Shown here: positions 1-5,198 of the stretch, piece by piece
How the letters are laid out: each line of letters starts with the position of its first letter
Position numbering within the stretch: the stretch's first letter is position 1
Origin: an uncultured Chloroflexota bacterium
GTDB lineage: Bacteria; Chloroflexota; Dehalococcoidia; UBA2247; RBG-13-53-26
Length of the DNA stretch: 7,124 nucleotides
NCBI GenBank assembly: GCA_937860285.1
Contig: CALMBS010000105.1
Span: 1 to 7,124, forward strand
Direction of reading: 5' to 3'
Notes under the pieces: model-generated
The model's database searches: none
Told to the model about the DNA's origin: nothing
The model's input: only the letters and a program-made list of their open reading frames with translations
Position numbers and translations under genes: made by a program

Positions 1-50
1 TCGTTGGACAGGTCATCCATGGTCACCAGGCTCCTACCTGCCAGATTCAT
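1..50 (-). CDS. pyrB: Aspartate carbamoyltransferase, N-terminal fragment (runs off left edge)
   Basis: Only the first 16 codons are present: the ATG at 50-48 opens a frame reading MNLAGRSLVTMDDLSN. A strong AGGAGG Shine-Dalgarno lies 4 nt upstream (55-60 on the plus axis). The pattern GRSLVTMDDLSN resembles the N-terminal start of the aspartate/ornithine carbamoyltransferase family, where a short 'hLLShdDLS' stretch leads into the first helix. Position directly behind pyrR makes PyrB (carbamoyl phosphate + aspartate to carbamoyl aspartate, cytosolic, de novo pyrimidine synthesis) the likeliest identity. The frame starts inside pyrR, overlapping its last codons by 17 nt, which suggests translational coupling under the same PyrR attenuator. 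Ornithine carbamoyltransferase has a similar N-terminus and cannot be excluded from 16 residues. Confidence 0.65.
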   Translation of the reverse strand, partial: MNLAGRSLVTMDDLSN

Positions 51-639
51 GACGCCTCCTTGATGCCACCACGTTCTGCGCCGTGTCTTCGCCGGACACC
101 GGAGACGGGGGACGGGCTATCACCACTTCGTCCCGCCCATCTACCTCCGCCAACCGCACCACGATCTGCTCGGTCCTCGAGGTGGGCACGTTCTTGCCCA
201 CGTAGTCCGGCCGGATGGGAAGCTCCCGGTGTCCGCGGTCGACCAGCACCGCCAGCTGCACATGCTGCGGGCGCCCGTGGTCGATGAGGGCATCCATGGC
301 CGCCCTGATGCTCCGGCCGGTGTAGATCACGTCATCCACCAGGACCACCCTCTTTCCGGCGATACCGTCGGGGATGTCACTGGGACGGACCGACGGCGGC
401 TCCTCCAGGTAGGAGAGGTCGTCCCGGTAGGGGCCGATGTCCAGCGCGCCCACGGGGACCTCCGCCCCCTCGATCCGCTTGATGGTGTCGGCCAGGCGCG
501 AGGCCAGAGGCAGGCCCCTGGTGTACAGACCGACAAAGACCAGCCGGTCGCAGCCATGGTTCCTCTCGATGACTTCGTGGGCGATCCGGGTCCACGCGCG
601 CCCCATGTCCGCGGCGGACATGATCATCTTCTCAGGCAC
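34..639 (-). CDS. pyrR: Bifunctional pyr operon regulator PyrR / uracil phosphoribosyltransferase
   Basis: PyrR binds pyr leader RNA in a UMP-dependent way to promote attenuation; many homologues also make UMP from uracil and PRPP. From a GTG at 639 the protein is 201 aa. It shows GLYTRGLPLASRL (about 37-49), the PRPP-binding signature VVLVDDVIYTGRS (98-110), and the family block from DRGHRELPIRPDY through NVPTSR (134-155). The GTG is chosen because the resulting MPEKMIMSAADM...TRIAHEVIERN aligns with the usual PyrR N-terminus, and AAGAGG lies 8 nt upstream, inside the 3' arm of the attenuator terminator. The alternative ATG at 621 has GAGAAG 6 nt upstream and would give 195 aa; an upstream ATG at 681 lies 5' of the terminator and is unlikely. 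About 20 residues beyond the usual C-terminus (after VVIARPP) are charged, low-complexity and partly overlap pyrB. The leader attenuator implies feedback control by UMP. Confidence 0.96.
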   Translation of the reverse strand: MPEKMIMSAADMGRAWTRIAHEVIERNHGCDRLVFVGLYTRGLPLASRLADTIKRIEGAEVPVGALDIGPYRDDLSYLEEPPSVRPSDIPDGIAGKRVVLVDDVIYTGRSIRAAMDALIDHGRPQHVQLAVLVDRGHRELPIRPDYVGKNVPTSRTEQIVVRLAEVDGRDEVVIARPPSPVSGEDTAQNVVASRRRHESGR

Positions 640-641
640 AC

Positions 642-670
642 AAAAAACCTCTTGCCGGGCCGGCAAGAGG
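642..670 (-). terminator. Intrinsic terminator of the pyr attenuator
   Basis: On the minus strand a perfect 11-bp stem (CCTCTTGCCGG / CCGGCAAGAGG, 1-nt centre at 659) is followed immediately by six U residues (642-647). It sits between the pyr promoter and the pyrR start, so it is an attenuator, not an end-of-gene terminator. Its 5' arm (658-667) can instead pair with GGCTGGCAAG at 718-727 to form an antiterminator. Its 3' arm also contains the AAGAGG that would serve as ribosome binding site for the GTG start of pyrR. Confidence 0.93.
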
Positions 671-686
671 TTTCCGCGCATCTGAC

Positions 687-710
687 CGCTCGCGAGTCCG
701 GTCGCGAGCG
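687..710 (-). promoter_or_regulatory. Spacer hairpin within the pyr leader
   Basis: Perfect 9-bp inverted repeat CGCTCGCGA (687-695) and TCGCGAGCG (702-710) with a 6-nt loop. It lies between the PyrR-binding element and the terminator. When the long-range antiterminator (718-727 with 658-667) forms, this hairpin would be enclosed as a stacked internal stem bringing the two arms together. Its structural role is an inference; the inverted repeat itself is unambiguous. Confidence 0.75.
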
Positions 711-715
711 CTTCT

Positions 716-750
716 CCCTTGCCAGCCTCTCAGGACTGACTTAAAGGTCC
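716..750 (-). promoter_or_regulatory. PyrR-binding element / anti-antiterminator
   Basis: The minus-strand RNA reads ACCTTTAAGTCAGTCC followed by TGAGAGGCTGGCAAGGG. The core AGTCCTGAGAGGCT matches the conserved PyrR-binding loop known from Bacillus-type pyr leaders (ARUCCNGNGAGGYU). CAGUC pairs with GGCUG around the loop and CCUU pairs with AAGG at the base. With UMP-bound PyrR this stem would be stabilised, sequestering GGCUGGCAAG (718-727), preventing antiterminator formation and allowing the terminator at 642-670 to form. Confidence 0.93.
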
Positions 751-776
751 CCGGTCCCAGTTTGTTAAGCTCCCGA

Positions 777-805
777 ATGATACCATGGCCGGGCCCCGCT
801 GGCAA
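777..805 (-). promoter_or_regulatory. Promoter of the pyr operon
   Basis: Minus-strand sigma70-type promoter: -35 TTGCCA (800-805), 17-bp spacer, -10 TATCAT (777-782); each hexamer matches consensus at 5 of 6 bases. Transcription would start near 770, giving a leader of about 130 nt before pyrR, exactly enough to contain the PyrR element, the spacer hairpin and the terminator. Confidence 0.8.
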
Positions 806-807
806 GT

Positions 808-839
808 GCCCGCACGGGCCGGCCGGGGTGCGGCCCCGG
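808..839 (-). terminator. Possible GC-rich terminator region after the SemiSWEET gene
   Basis: Just past the SemiSWEET stop codon the sequence forms CCGGGG-5 nt-CCCCGG (823-828 / 834-839), then a second short inverted repeat GCCCGCACGGGC (808-819). No U-tract follows, so an intrinsic terminator is uncertain. It separates the transporter from the pyr promoter on the same strand. Confidence 0.3.
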
Positions 840-841
840 GT

Positions 842-1105
842 CTACGGCTGCCTCCCGTACTTCACCTTGGCATAGAGCATGGCCGAGACCAGCACGATGT
901 TCACGGAGTTGGCGGCGATGATGGACGGCGACTCCTGCACGATGCCGTAGGCCAGCCAGAGGATGCCTCCCAGCAGGAACAGGACGTTGAACGGGAGGCT
1001 GATCTCCCGGGCGCTCTTCAGCCGGTAGAGGCGCCACACCTGCGGGATGAGGGCTATGCTGATCATGGCCCCGGCTACGAAACCCAGGACTTCCTTTGAA
1101 TTCAA
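842..1105 (-). CDS. SemiSWEET-type (PQ-loop/MtN3) small sugar transporter
   Basis: An 87-residue inner-membrane protein, normal for bacterial SemiSWEETs (about 85-95 aa), which dimerise to carry mono- or disaccharides by facilitated diffusion. Three hydrophobic helices are visible: about 6-26, 39-56 and 61-78. The PQ motif sits at the end of helix 1 (I20-P21-Q22), followed by the basic loop RLYRLKSAREISL. W50, Y53 and N66 occupy places equivalent to the pocket residues of characterised SemiSWEETs (Trp48 and Asn64 in the Leptospira protein). The start is a TTG at 1105, chosen because AGGAGG lies 6 nt upstream and the protein then begins MNSKEVLGFVAGA, just before helix 1. The frame stays open far upstream, but that extension is antisense to the neighbouring SDR gene and not family-like. 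It is separate from the pyr operon, which has its own promoter. Substrate unknown. Confidence 0.9.
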   Translation of the reverse strand: MNSKEVLGFVAGAMISIALIPQVWRLYRLKSAREISLPFNVLFLLGGILWLAYGIVQESPSIIAANSVNIVLVSAMLYAKVKYGRQP

Positions 1106-1173
1106 GCAGCGCCTCCTGTTCCGCCACGGCGTTCTGTGCTCCTCACAACGGCGGGCAGCACCGCGGCCTAGAT

Positions 1174-1179
1174 ATACTA
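1174..1179 (-). promoter_or_regulatory. Possible extended -10 promoter for the SemiSWEET gene
   Basis: On the minus strand TGG-TAGTAT forms an extended -10 (TGn plus hexamer), about 70 nt upstream of the TTG start. No convincing -35 lies at 16-18 bp. It is the most AT-rich spot in this otherwise GC-rich divergent gap. Confidence 0.3.
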
Positions 1180-1199
1180 CCACATCGCCACCCCGCGGT

Positions 1200-1228
1200 T
1201 TGACACCCAGTGCCTGTCTCGATATCAT
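1200..1228 (+). promoter_or_regulatory. Promoter of the first SDR gene
   Basis: Perfect -35 TTGACA (1200-1205), 17-bp spacer and -10 TATCAT (1223-1228). The start of transcription would be near 1235, about 33 nt before the ATG, leaving room for the AGGAGG ribosome binding site at 1255-1260. Confidence 0.85.
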
Positions 1229-1267
1229 TTCGTACTTAAAACCGGCGGCATTCCAGGAGGGGGGATC

Positions 1268-2293
1268 ATGAGAGCACTGGTCACTGGGGGCACGGGGTGC
1301 GTTGGCAGCGCCCTGGTGGAGCGCCTGTTGGAGAAGGGCTTCGACGTGCGCGCACTCGCCAGGAAGTCCTCCGACCTCCGGCACCTCAAGACCACCGGGT
1401 CCGAGATCGTATTCGGTGACGTCACGGACTACGCCAGCCTGCGGGCCGCGTGCGAGGGGGTGGACGTGGTCTTTCACGCCGCCGCCAAGGTGACGCCGGG
1501 CTGGGGCACCTGGGAGGAGTTCGAGAAGACCACCGTCCGGGGCACCGAGAACTTGCTGAAGGCGGCCGTCGACGCCCGCTGCTCCCGCTTCCTCCAGGTA
1601 AGCTCCTTCACTGTCTACGGCGATGCCTGCATGAAGGGCGACTGCGCGGCCGATGAGACCACCGAGTGCGCCGTGTCCCTGACCCCCAAGACCTACTACG
1701 ACTACGCCAAGCTCCTGGCCGAGCGGGCCTGCTGGGAGTGCCACAAGCAGGGCCGGATCAAGGTCTCCATGATCAGGATCGGGTCCGCCTACGGGCCCCG
1801 CGATCGCCTCATATCCGACCGCCTGTACCGGTACGCCGCCTCGCCCGTCATTCTCTGGCCGGGGATGACCAACCCCCGGTATGCCATAGTGCACTCGCGC
1901 GACATCGCCGACCTCTGCATCCTGGCGGTGACCAGCGAGAAGGCGGCCGGGGAGGTCTACAACGTCGCCTGCCCGGAGCCCACCAGGCTCAAGGAGTTCG
2001 CCCAGGCCATGGTCAAGGCCAGGGGCGGCCGGAAGGTCTGGGGCAAGGTCCCCTTCTCAGTGGCCTACGTCTGGTGCTACCTCATGGAGCTGATAGCGCG
2101 GCTGCTGCGCGCGAAGGAGATGCCCTTCCTCAACCGCTACTTCATCCTCCAGCTGAACCAGGAGTGCTACCTCGATGCCTCCAAGGCCAGGAGGGATCTG
2201 GGATGGGTGCCGCAGATCTCCCTGGAGGACGGCACCAGGCAGTACGTCGAGTGGCGGCGGGTGCAAGAGGAAGCGCAGAAGAAGCCCTCATAG
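1268..2293 (+). CDS. Extended SDR: NAD(P)-dependent epimerase/dehydratase (3-beta-HSD/reductase-like)
   Basis: 341-residue soluble oxidoreductase of the extended short-chain dehydrogenase family. The N-terminal Rossmann fold shows the nucleotide motif TGGTGCVG (6-13), the acidic GDVTD after beta-3 (50-54), HAAA (70-73), serine in QVSSFTVYG (110-118) and the catalytic Y144-x3-K148 pair (YDYAK). The C-terminal half has the substrate-domain pattern GEVYNVA (228-234) and ends with the typical KARRDLGWVPQISLEDG (306-322). A hydrophobic, amphipathic stretch at about 262-281 (VPFSVAYVWCYLMELIARLL) is like that of 3-beta-hydroxysteroid dehydrogenase/dihydroflavonol reductase relatives and may meet a membrane or a greasy substrate (inference). 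The start is fixed by AGGAGG 7 nt upstream and a strong promoter. The stop TAG abuts and overlaps the opposing radical SAM gene. Sugar-nucleotide epimerisation and lipid/isoprenoid keto-reduction are both possible. Confidence 0.92.
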   Translation: MRALVTGGTGCVGSALVERLLEKGFDVRALARKSSDLRHLKTTGSEIVFGDVTDYASLRAACEGVDVVFHAAAKVTPGWGTWEEFEKTTVRGTENLLKAAVDARCSRFLQVSSFTVYGDACMKGDCAADETTECAVSLTPKTYYDYAKLLAERACWECHKQGRIKVSMIRIGSAYGPRDRLISDRLYRYAASPVILWPGMTNPRYAIVHSRDIADLCILAVTSEKAAGEVYNVACPEPTRLKEFAQAMVKARGGRKVWGKVPFSVAYVWCYLMELIARLLRAKEMPFLNRYFILQLNQECYLDASKARRDLGWVPQISLEDGTRQYVEWRRVQEEAQKKPS

Positions 2294-3508
2294 GAAGCCC
2301 TGCTTCAGGGCGCTGATGGCTTCGTTCACCAGGAGCGCGGCGTCGGGCTTCTCCCCCCGGATGGCCTCGCGGGCCCGGTCCAGCACCTCCTGGACCTCCG
2401 CCGGGAAGCCGCCGTAGAGGTTGTAGTATGAGCGGCGCCGCCGCTCCAGGCAGAAGCTGAGGCGGTCCATCGGCGGCCGGGACAGGTACGCGGATATGGT
2501 GTTCAGCATGGCCGGCTTGTCATCGGGCAGGCGCCCTTCCACCTCCCACAGCAGGTTGGACATCTGGTCGCTGGCCAGGTAGGAACGGCAGTGCAGGTTC
2601 TCGATCAACAGCCCGATCTCCCGCACCATCTCGTCCTCATCCAGTATCTGGAACCGGGCGCTCCCCATCTGCTGGTGCAGCGGGGTGTTGGTCCTCACCC
2701 CCAGGCTCCTCAGCCTGATGAACTCCGGACCGACGGCGTTCAGCACCCGGGCCGATTCCAGCGCATGCTTCTCCGACCATCTCCGGCCCCCCAGGCCGGG
2801 CATGACGTACTCCGACAGGGATATGCCGGCCTCCACCACCGCCCGTCCCCCGCGGATGTGCTCATCCGCCGTCACCCCCTTCTCCATGTACTGGAGCACC
2901 TCGTCCGCGCCGGACTCCAGGCCGACGTGCAGGCGGGACAACCCCGCTTCACGGAGCTCGGCCAGCTGGGCCGGGGACCTGCGGGCCGCCGTGCTGGCCC
3001 GGGCGTAGGACGTGACCCGCTCGATGGCCGGAAAGCCGGCCTTGAGGTACCTCAGCACCTCCAGCAGCTCGGGCACCCTCATGATCAGGCTGTCGGCATC
3101 CTGGAGGAAGACCGTCCTCCCCCCGGTGGCCAGCCAGTTGCCCACGTTGACCAGGCTGGCGATGCACAGCTCGGCCACCGCGGGGTCCGCCGAGCCGCCG
3201 TAGACGCCCGGGTTGGCGCTGACGACTGACTGCAGAACGGTCCGGTCGATCCCGCCGCCCAGGCCCAGCCGCCAGGAGGCGGCCTTCAGCTCCCCGGCCA
3301 GGGCCCGGGCCGCGCCGATGTCCTGCTTGACCTCGGCCACGCTGCGGTACTCGAACCGCCGGCCCTTGTAGACCGGGCAGAAACGGCAGCGGTTCCAGGG
3401 GCAGTTCCGGGTGGCCCGGATCAGCAGCGACTGGTCGCGCCCCTCGCTGGGCGGCCTGATGGGGCCCATCTCGTACCGCCAGCGCGCCGGCTCTTCCATC
3501 CCACTCAC
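2288..3508 (-). CDS. Radical SAM protein with C-x4-C-x2-C cluster motif
   Basis: 406-residue cytosolic Fe-S enzyme of the radical S-adenosylmethionine superfamily. The cluster ligands lie in NCPWNRCRFCPVYKG (35-49), with C36, C41 and C44: one residue wider in the first gap than the canonical C-x3-C-x2-C. Downstream are a beta-strand with FLQDADSLIM (about 143-152), the HemN/Elp3-type stretch RLHVGLESGADEVL followed by MEKGVT, and a YVMPGLGG turn, all usual in COG1032-like proteins without a defined substrate. No cobalamin-binding domain or auxiliary Cys cluster is evident. The C-terminal ~100 residues are helical and charged. The start is taken as GTG 3508: the -10 box ends 6 nt before it, so the mRNA would start at or beside this codon. 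ATG at 3499 (MEEPARW) is the alternative; neither has a good Shine-Dalgarno. Reaction unknown. Confidence 0.9.
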   Translation of the reverse strand: MSGMEEPARWRYEMGPIRPPSEGRDQSLLIRATRNCPWNRCRFCPVYKGRRFEYRSVAEVKQDIGAARALAGELKAASWRLGLGGGIDRTVLQSVVSANPGVYGGSADPAVAELCIASLVNVGNWLATGGRTVFLQDADSLIMRVPELLEVLRYLKAGFPAIERVTSYARASTAARRSPAQLAELREAGLSRLHVGLESGADEVLQYMEKGVTADEHIRGGRAVVEAGISLSEYVMPGLGGRRWSEKHALESARVLNAVGPEFIRLRSLGVRTNTPLHQQMGSARFQILDEDEMVREIGLLIENLHCRSYLASDQMSNLLWEVEGRLPDDKPAMLNTISAYLSRPPMDRLSFCLERRRRSYYNLYGGFPAEVQEVLDRAREAIRGEKPDAALLVNEAISALKQGFL

Positions 3509-3514
3509 AGGCTA

Positions 3515-3545
3515 ATGATAGCCCGGGCAGCCGCCGCGGTGTCAA
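3515..3545 (-). promoter_or_regulatory. Promoter of the radical SAM gene (predicts leaderless mRNA)
   Basis: Minus strand: perfect -35 TTGACA (3540-3545) and -10 TATCAT (3515-3520), with a 19-bp spacer that is longer than optimal. Only 6 nt (TAGCCT) separate the -10 from the GTG at 3508, so the normal initiation position coincides with the start codon. Confidence 0.65.
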
Positions 3546-3576
3546 GGACTGGCGGCACGCCGGCGCGGGGCCGACT

Positions 3577-3605
3577 TTGCAGGGGATACCCGGCCATTAT
3601 ATAAT
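3577..3605 (+). promoter_or_regulatory. Promoter of the SDR-zinc finger gene
   Basis: Perfect -10 TATAAT (3600-3605), preceded 17 bp upstream by TTGCAG (3577-3582), a weak -35 that keeps only TTG. Initiation near 3612 would leave a 5' UTR of about 44 nt. Confidence 0.7.
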
Positions 3606-3612
3606 CCCGGCA

Positions 3613-3630
3613 AGGCAGGTCGCGCTGCCT
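3613..3630 (+). promoter_or_regulatory. Small hairpin at the 5' end of the SDR-zinc finger mRNA
   Basis: Perfect 6-bp inverted repeat AGGCAG (3613-3618) / CTGCCT (3625-3630) with loop GTCGCG, directly at the predicted transcript start and upstream of the GGGGGGAGGA ribosome binding site (3641-3650). It could stabilise the mRNA 5' end or act as a DNA operator. Function is an inference and the stem is short. Confidence 0.4.
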
Positions 3631-3655
3631 CATATGAGAAGGGGGGAGGACAGCC

Positions 3656-5125
3656 ATGTCAGCGAAGAAGAGAGTGCTGCTCACCGGGGCATCCGGGTCA
3701 ATGGGCGGAGGGGCCTTCAGGGAGCTCCTGCGCCGCCGGGACAAATGCGACATCGTGCTCCTGCTGCGGCCCTCGCCGCAGAACCGGAAGGACTTCAGCC
3801 GGTACGACGGCCAGGACGGCGTCACCATCGTCTGGGGGGACCTGTGCAACCCCGATGACGTTCTCAAGGCCGTGACCGGGGTGGACCATGTCCTGCACCC
3901 GGCGGCCCTCATCGCCCCCGAGGCGGACCACAAACCGGCGCAGTGCCGCAGGATCAACTTCGGCGGCACGTCCAACATCATCGCCGCCATCAAGAAGCAG
4001 CCGGACAACGGCGACCGCGTCCGGCTGGTCTACGTCAGCTCGGTGGCCGCGTACGGCGACCGGCTCCCGCCCATCCACTGGATCAGGGTCGGCGACCCGC
4101 TCCGTCCCAGCGTGGGTGACTTCTACGCCACCACCAAGATCGCCTCCGAGAGGGCCATCATCGATTCCGGCATCAAGAACTGGGCCATCATGCGCCAGAC
4201 CTTCATCGCCATCCCCAACGCCCTCTCGCTGATGGACCCGATCATGTTCCACCAGCCGGTGAACACCCACATCGAGCTGGTCACCGGCGACGATGCGGGC
4301 TACGGCCTGGTGCAGACGACGGAGGCGCCCGACGAGTTCTACGGCCGGGTCTACAACATGGGCGGCGGCCCTTCCTGCCGGTTCGTCTTCCTGGACTTCA
4401 TGCAGCGCATGATGAAGATGTTCGGGCTGGGCGACTTCCGCCAGTTCATGCCGCTCAACTGGTTCGGCCTGCGCAACTTCCACTGCGGCTGGTACGCCGA
4501 CAGCGACGTTCTGAACAGCTATCTGGGGTTCTGGCGGCACTCCCTGGAGGACTACTACCAGGAGGTAGAGGCAGCCACCCCGTGGTACCTGAAGATGGCC
4601 CGACCGGTCACCGCCATCACCCCCGGCTTCATCACCAGCCCCATCGTCCGGGCCGTCATGAAGAGGTTGGCCGACCCGCTGCACTGGATCGAGACCAACG
4701 ACGAGGAGAAGATAAAGGCCTTCTTCGGCAGCCGCGAGAAGTGGCAGAGCATACCTGACTGGAAGGACTACAGGTTCGAGCCTTCCAGCCCCGAGCCGCC
4801 GAAGCGCCCCAGGCAGGAGGTCCCGGACAAGCCCACCCTGGAATACGCCCGCAGCCTGGCCCAGGCAAGGGGCGGGCAGTGCCTGTCCAACAGCCTGTCG
4901 GACCTGACCACGGTGCTCAAGTGGAAGTGCGGCCTGGGGCACGAGTTCGACGGCAGCCCCCGGCTCATGCAGGCCGGCCACTGGTGCCCGCAGTGCGCGG
5001 CGCCCCCGTGGAACTACGACGAGGTGGCCAAAGTGGACCCCCTGTTCGCCAGCCACTATTACCTCAACCACGGGAAGGACGAACACCAGAAGGTGGACTA
5101 CCTGTACTGCCCGAACGAGGCCTAG
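3656..5125 (+). CDS. Extended SDR (NAD-dependent epimerase/dehydratase) with C-terminal zinc-finger-like module
   Basis: 489 residues, about 150 longer than a usual extended SDR. The N-terminal part is a Rossmann oxidoreductase: GASGSMG (11-17), WGDLCN (60-65), HPAA (81-84), YVSSVAAYG (126-134) and the catalytic Y157-x3-K161 (YATTK). GRVYNMGGG (230-238) marks the substrate half. From 310 to 375 comes a helical region without recognisable motif, then a Pro/charged linker (about 376-393: PSSPEPPKRPRQEVPDKP). The C-terminal module (394-450) has the pattern ARGGQCLS (404-411), LKWKCGLGHEF (421-431) and GHWCPQCA (441-448), giving a likely metal site C425-x3-H429...C444-x2-C447. This resembles the short treble-clef/zinc-ribbon repeats best known from endonuclease-like and viral proteins. 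A further tail (451-489) ends YLYCPNEA. The ATG is set by GGGGGGAGGA 5 nt upstream. Substrate unknown; the module could bind a protein, a nucleic acid or the substrate. Confidence 0.9.
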   Translation: MSAKKRVLLTGASGSMGGGAFRELLRRRDKCDIVLLLRPSPQNRKDFSRYDGQDGVTIVWGDLCNPDDVLKAVTGVDHVLHPAALIAPEADHKPAQCRRINFGGTSNIIAAIKKQPDNGDRVRLVYVSSVAAYGDRLPPIHWIRVGDPLRPSVGDFYATTKIASERAIIDSGIKNWAIMRQTFIAIPNALSLMDPIMFHQPVNTHIELVTGDDAGYGLVQTTEAPDEFYGRVYNMGGGPSCRFVFLDFMQRMMKMFGLGDFRQFMPLNWFGLRNFHCGWYADSDVLNSYLGFWRHSLEDYYQEVEAATPWYLKMARPVTAITPGFITSPIVRAVMKRLADPLHWIETNDEEKIKAFFGSREKWQSIPDWKDYRFEPSSPEPPKRPRQEVPDKPTLEYARSLAQARGGQCLSNSLSDLTTVLKWKCGLGHEFDGSPRLMQAGHWCPQCAAPPWNYDEVAKVDPLFASHYYLNHGKDEHQKVDYLYCPNEA

Positions 5126-5160
5126 CCCATCGGGGCCCGTGCGAGGCGAAGGCCGGAACC

Positions 5161-5197
5161 AGAAACAAGAGAGACGCCTGGGGCGGCGGCCCCCGGC
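5161..5197 (-). terminator. Probable terminator of the SLOG gene in the convergent gap
   Basis: Directly after the SLOG-gene stop the minus strand forms GCCGGGGG...CCCCAGGC (5176-5197: 7 paired positions with one G/A mismatch, 6-nt loop). It is followed by the pyrimidine-rich tail GTCTCTCTTGTTTCT (5161-5175). The U-run is interrupted, so efficiency is uncertain. The rest of the gap, 5126-5160, shows nothing recognisable. Confidence 0.4.
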
Positions 5198-5198
5198 G

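Noticed and set aside
640..681. Upstream ATG (681) for PyrR
   Set aside because: This would translate through both arms of the attenuator terminator (residues MRGNLLPARQEVFC) and has no family counterpart.
229..744. 171-codon plus-strand frame opposite pyrR and its leader
   Set aside because: Antisense shadow of pyrR. It also crosses the attenuator structures and shows no recognisable domain.
1106..1894. Long N-terminal extension of the SemiSWEET frame on the minus strand
   Set aside because: It is antisense to the SDR at 1268-2293, low in motif content, and SemiSWEETs are about 85-95 residues. The TTG with AGGAGG 6 nt upstream explains the gene without it.
1666..2316. 216-codon plus-strand frame overlapping the first SDR
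   Set aside because: Out-of-frame, Arg/Pro/Gly-rich shadow of the SDR gene with no motif.
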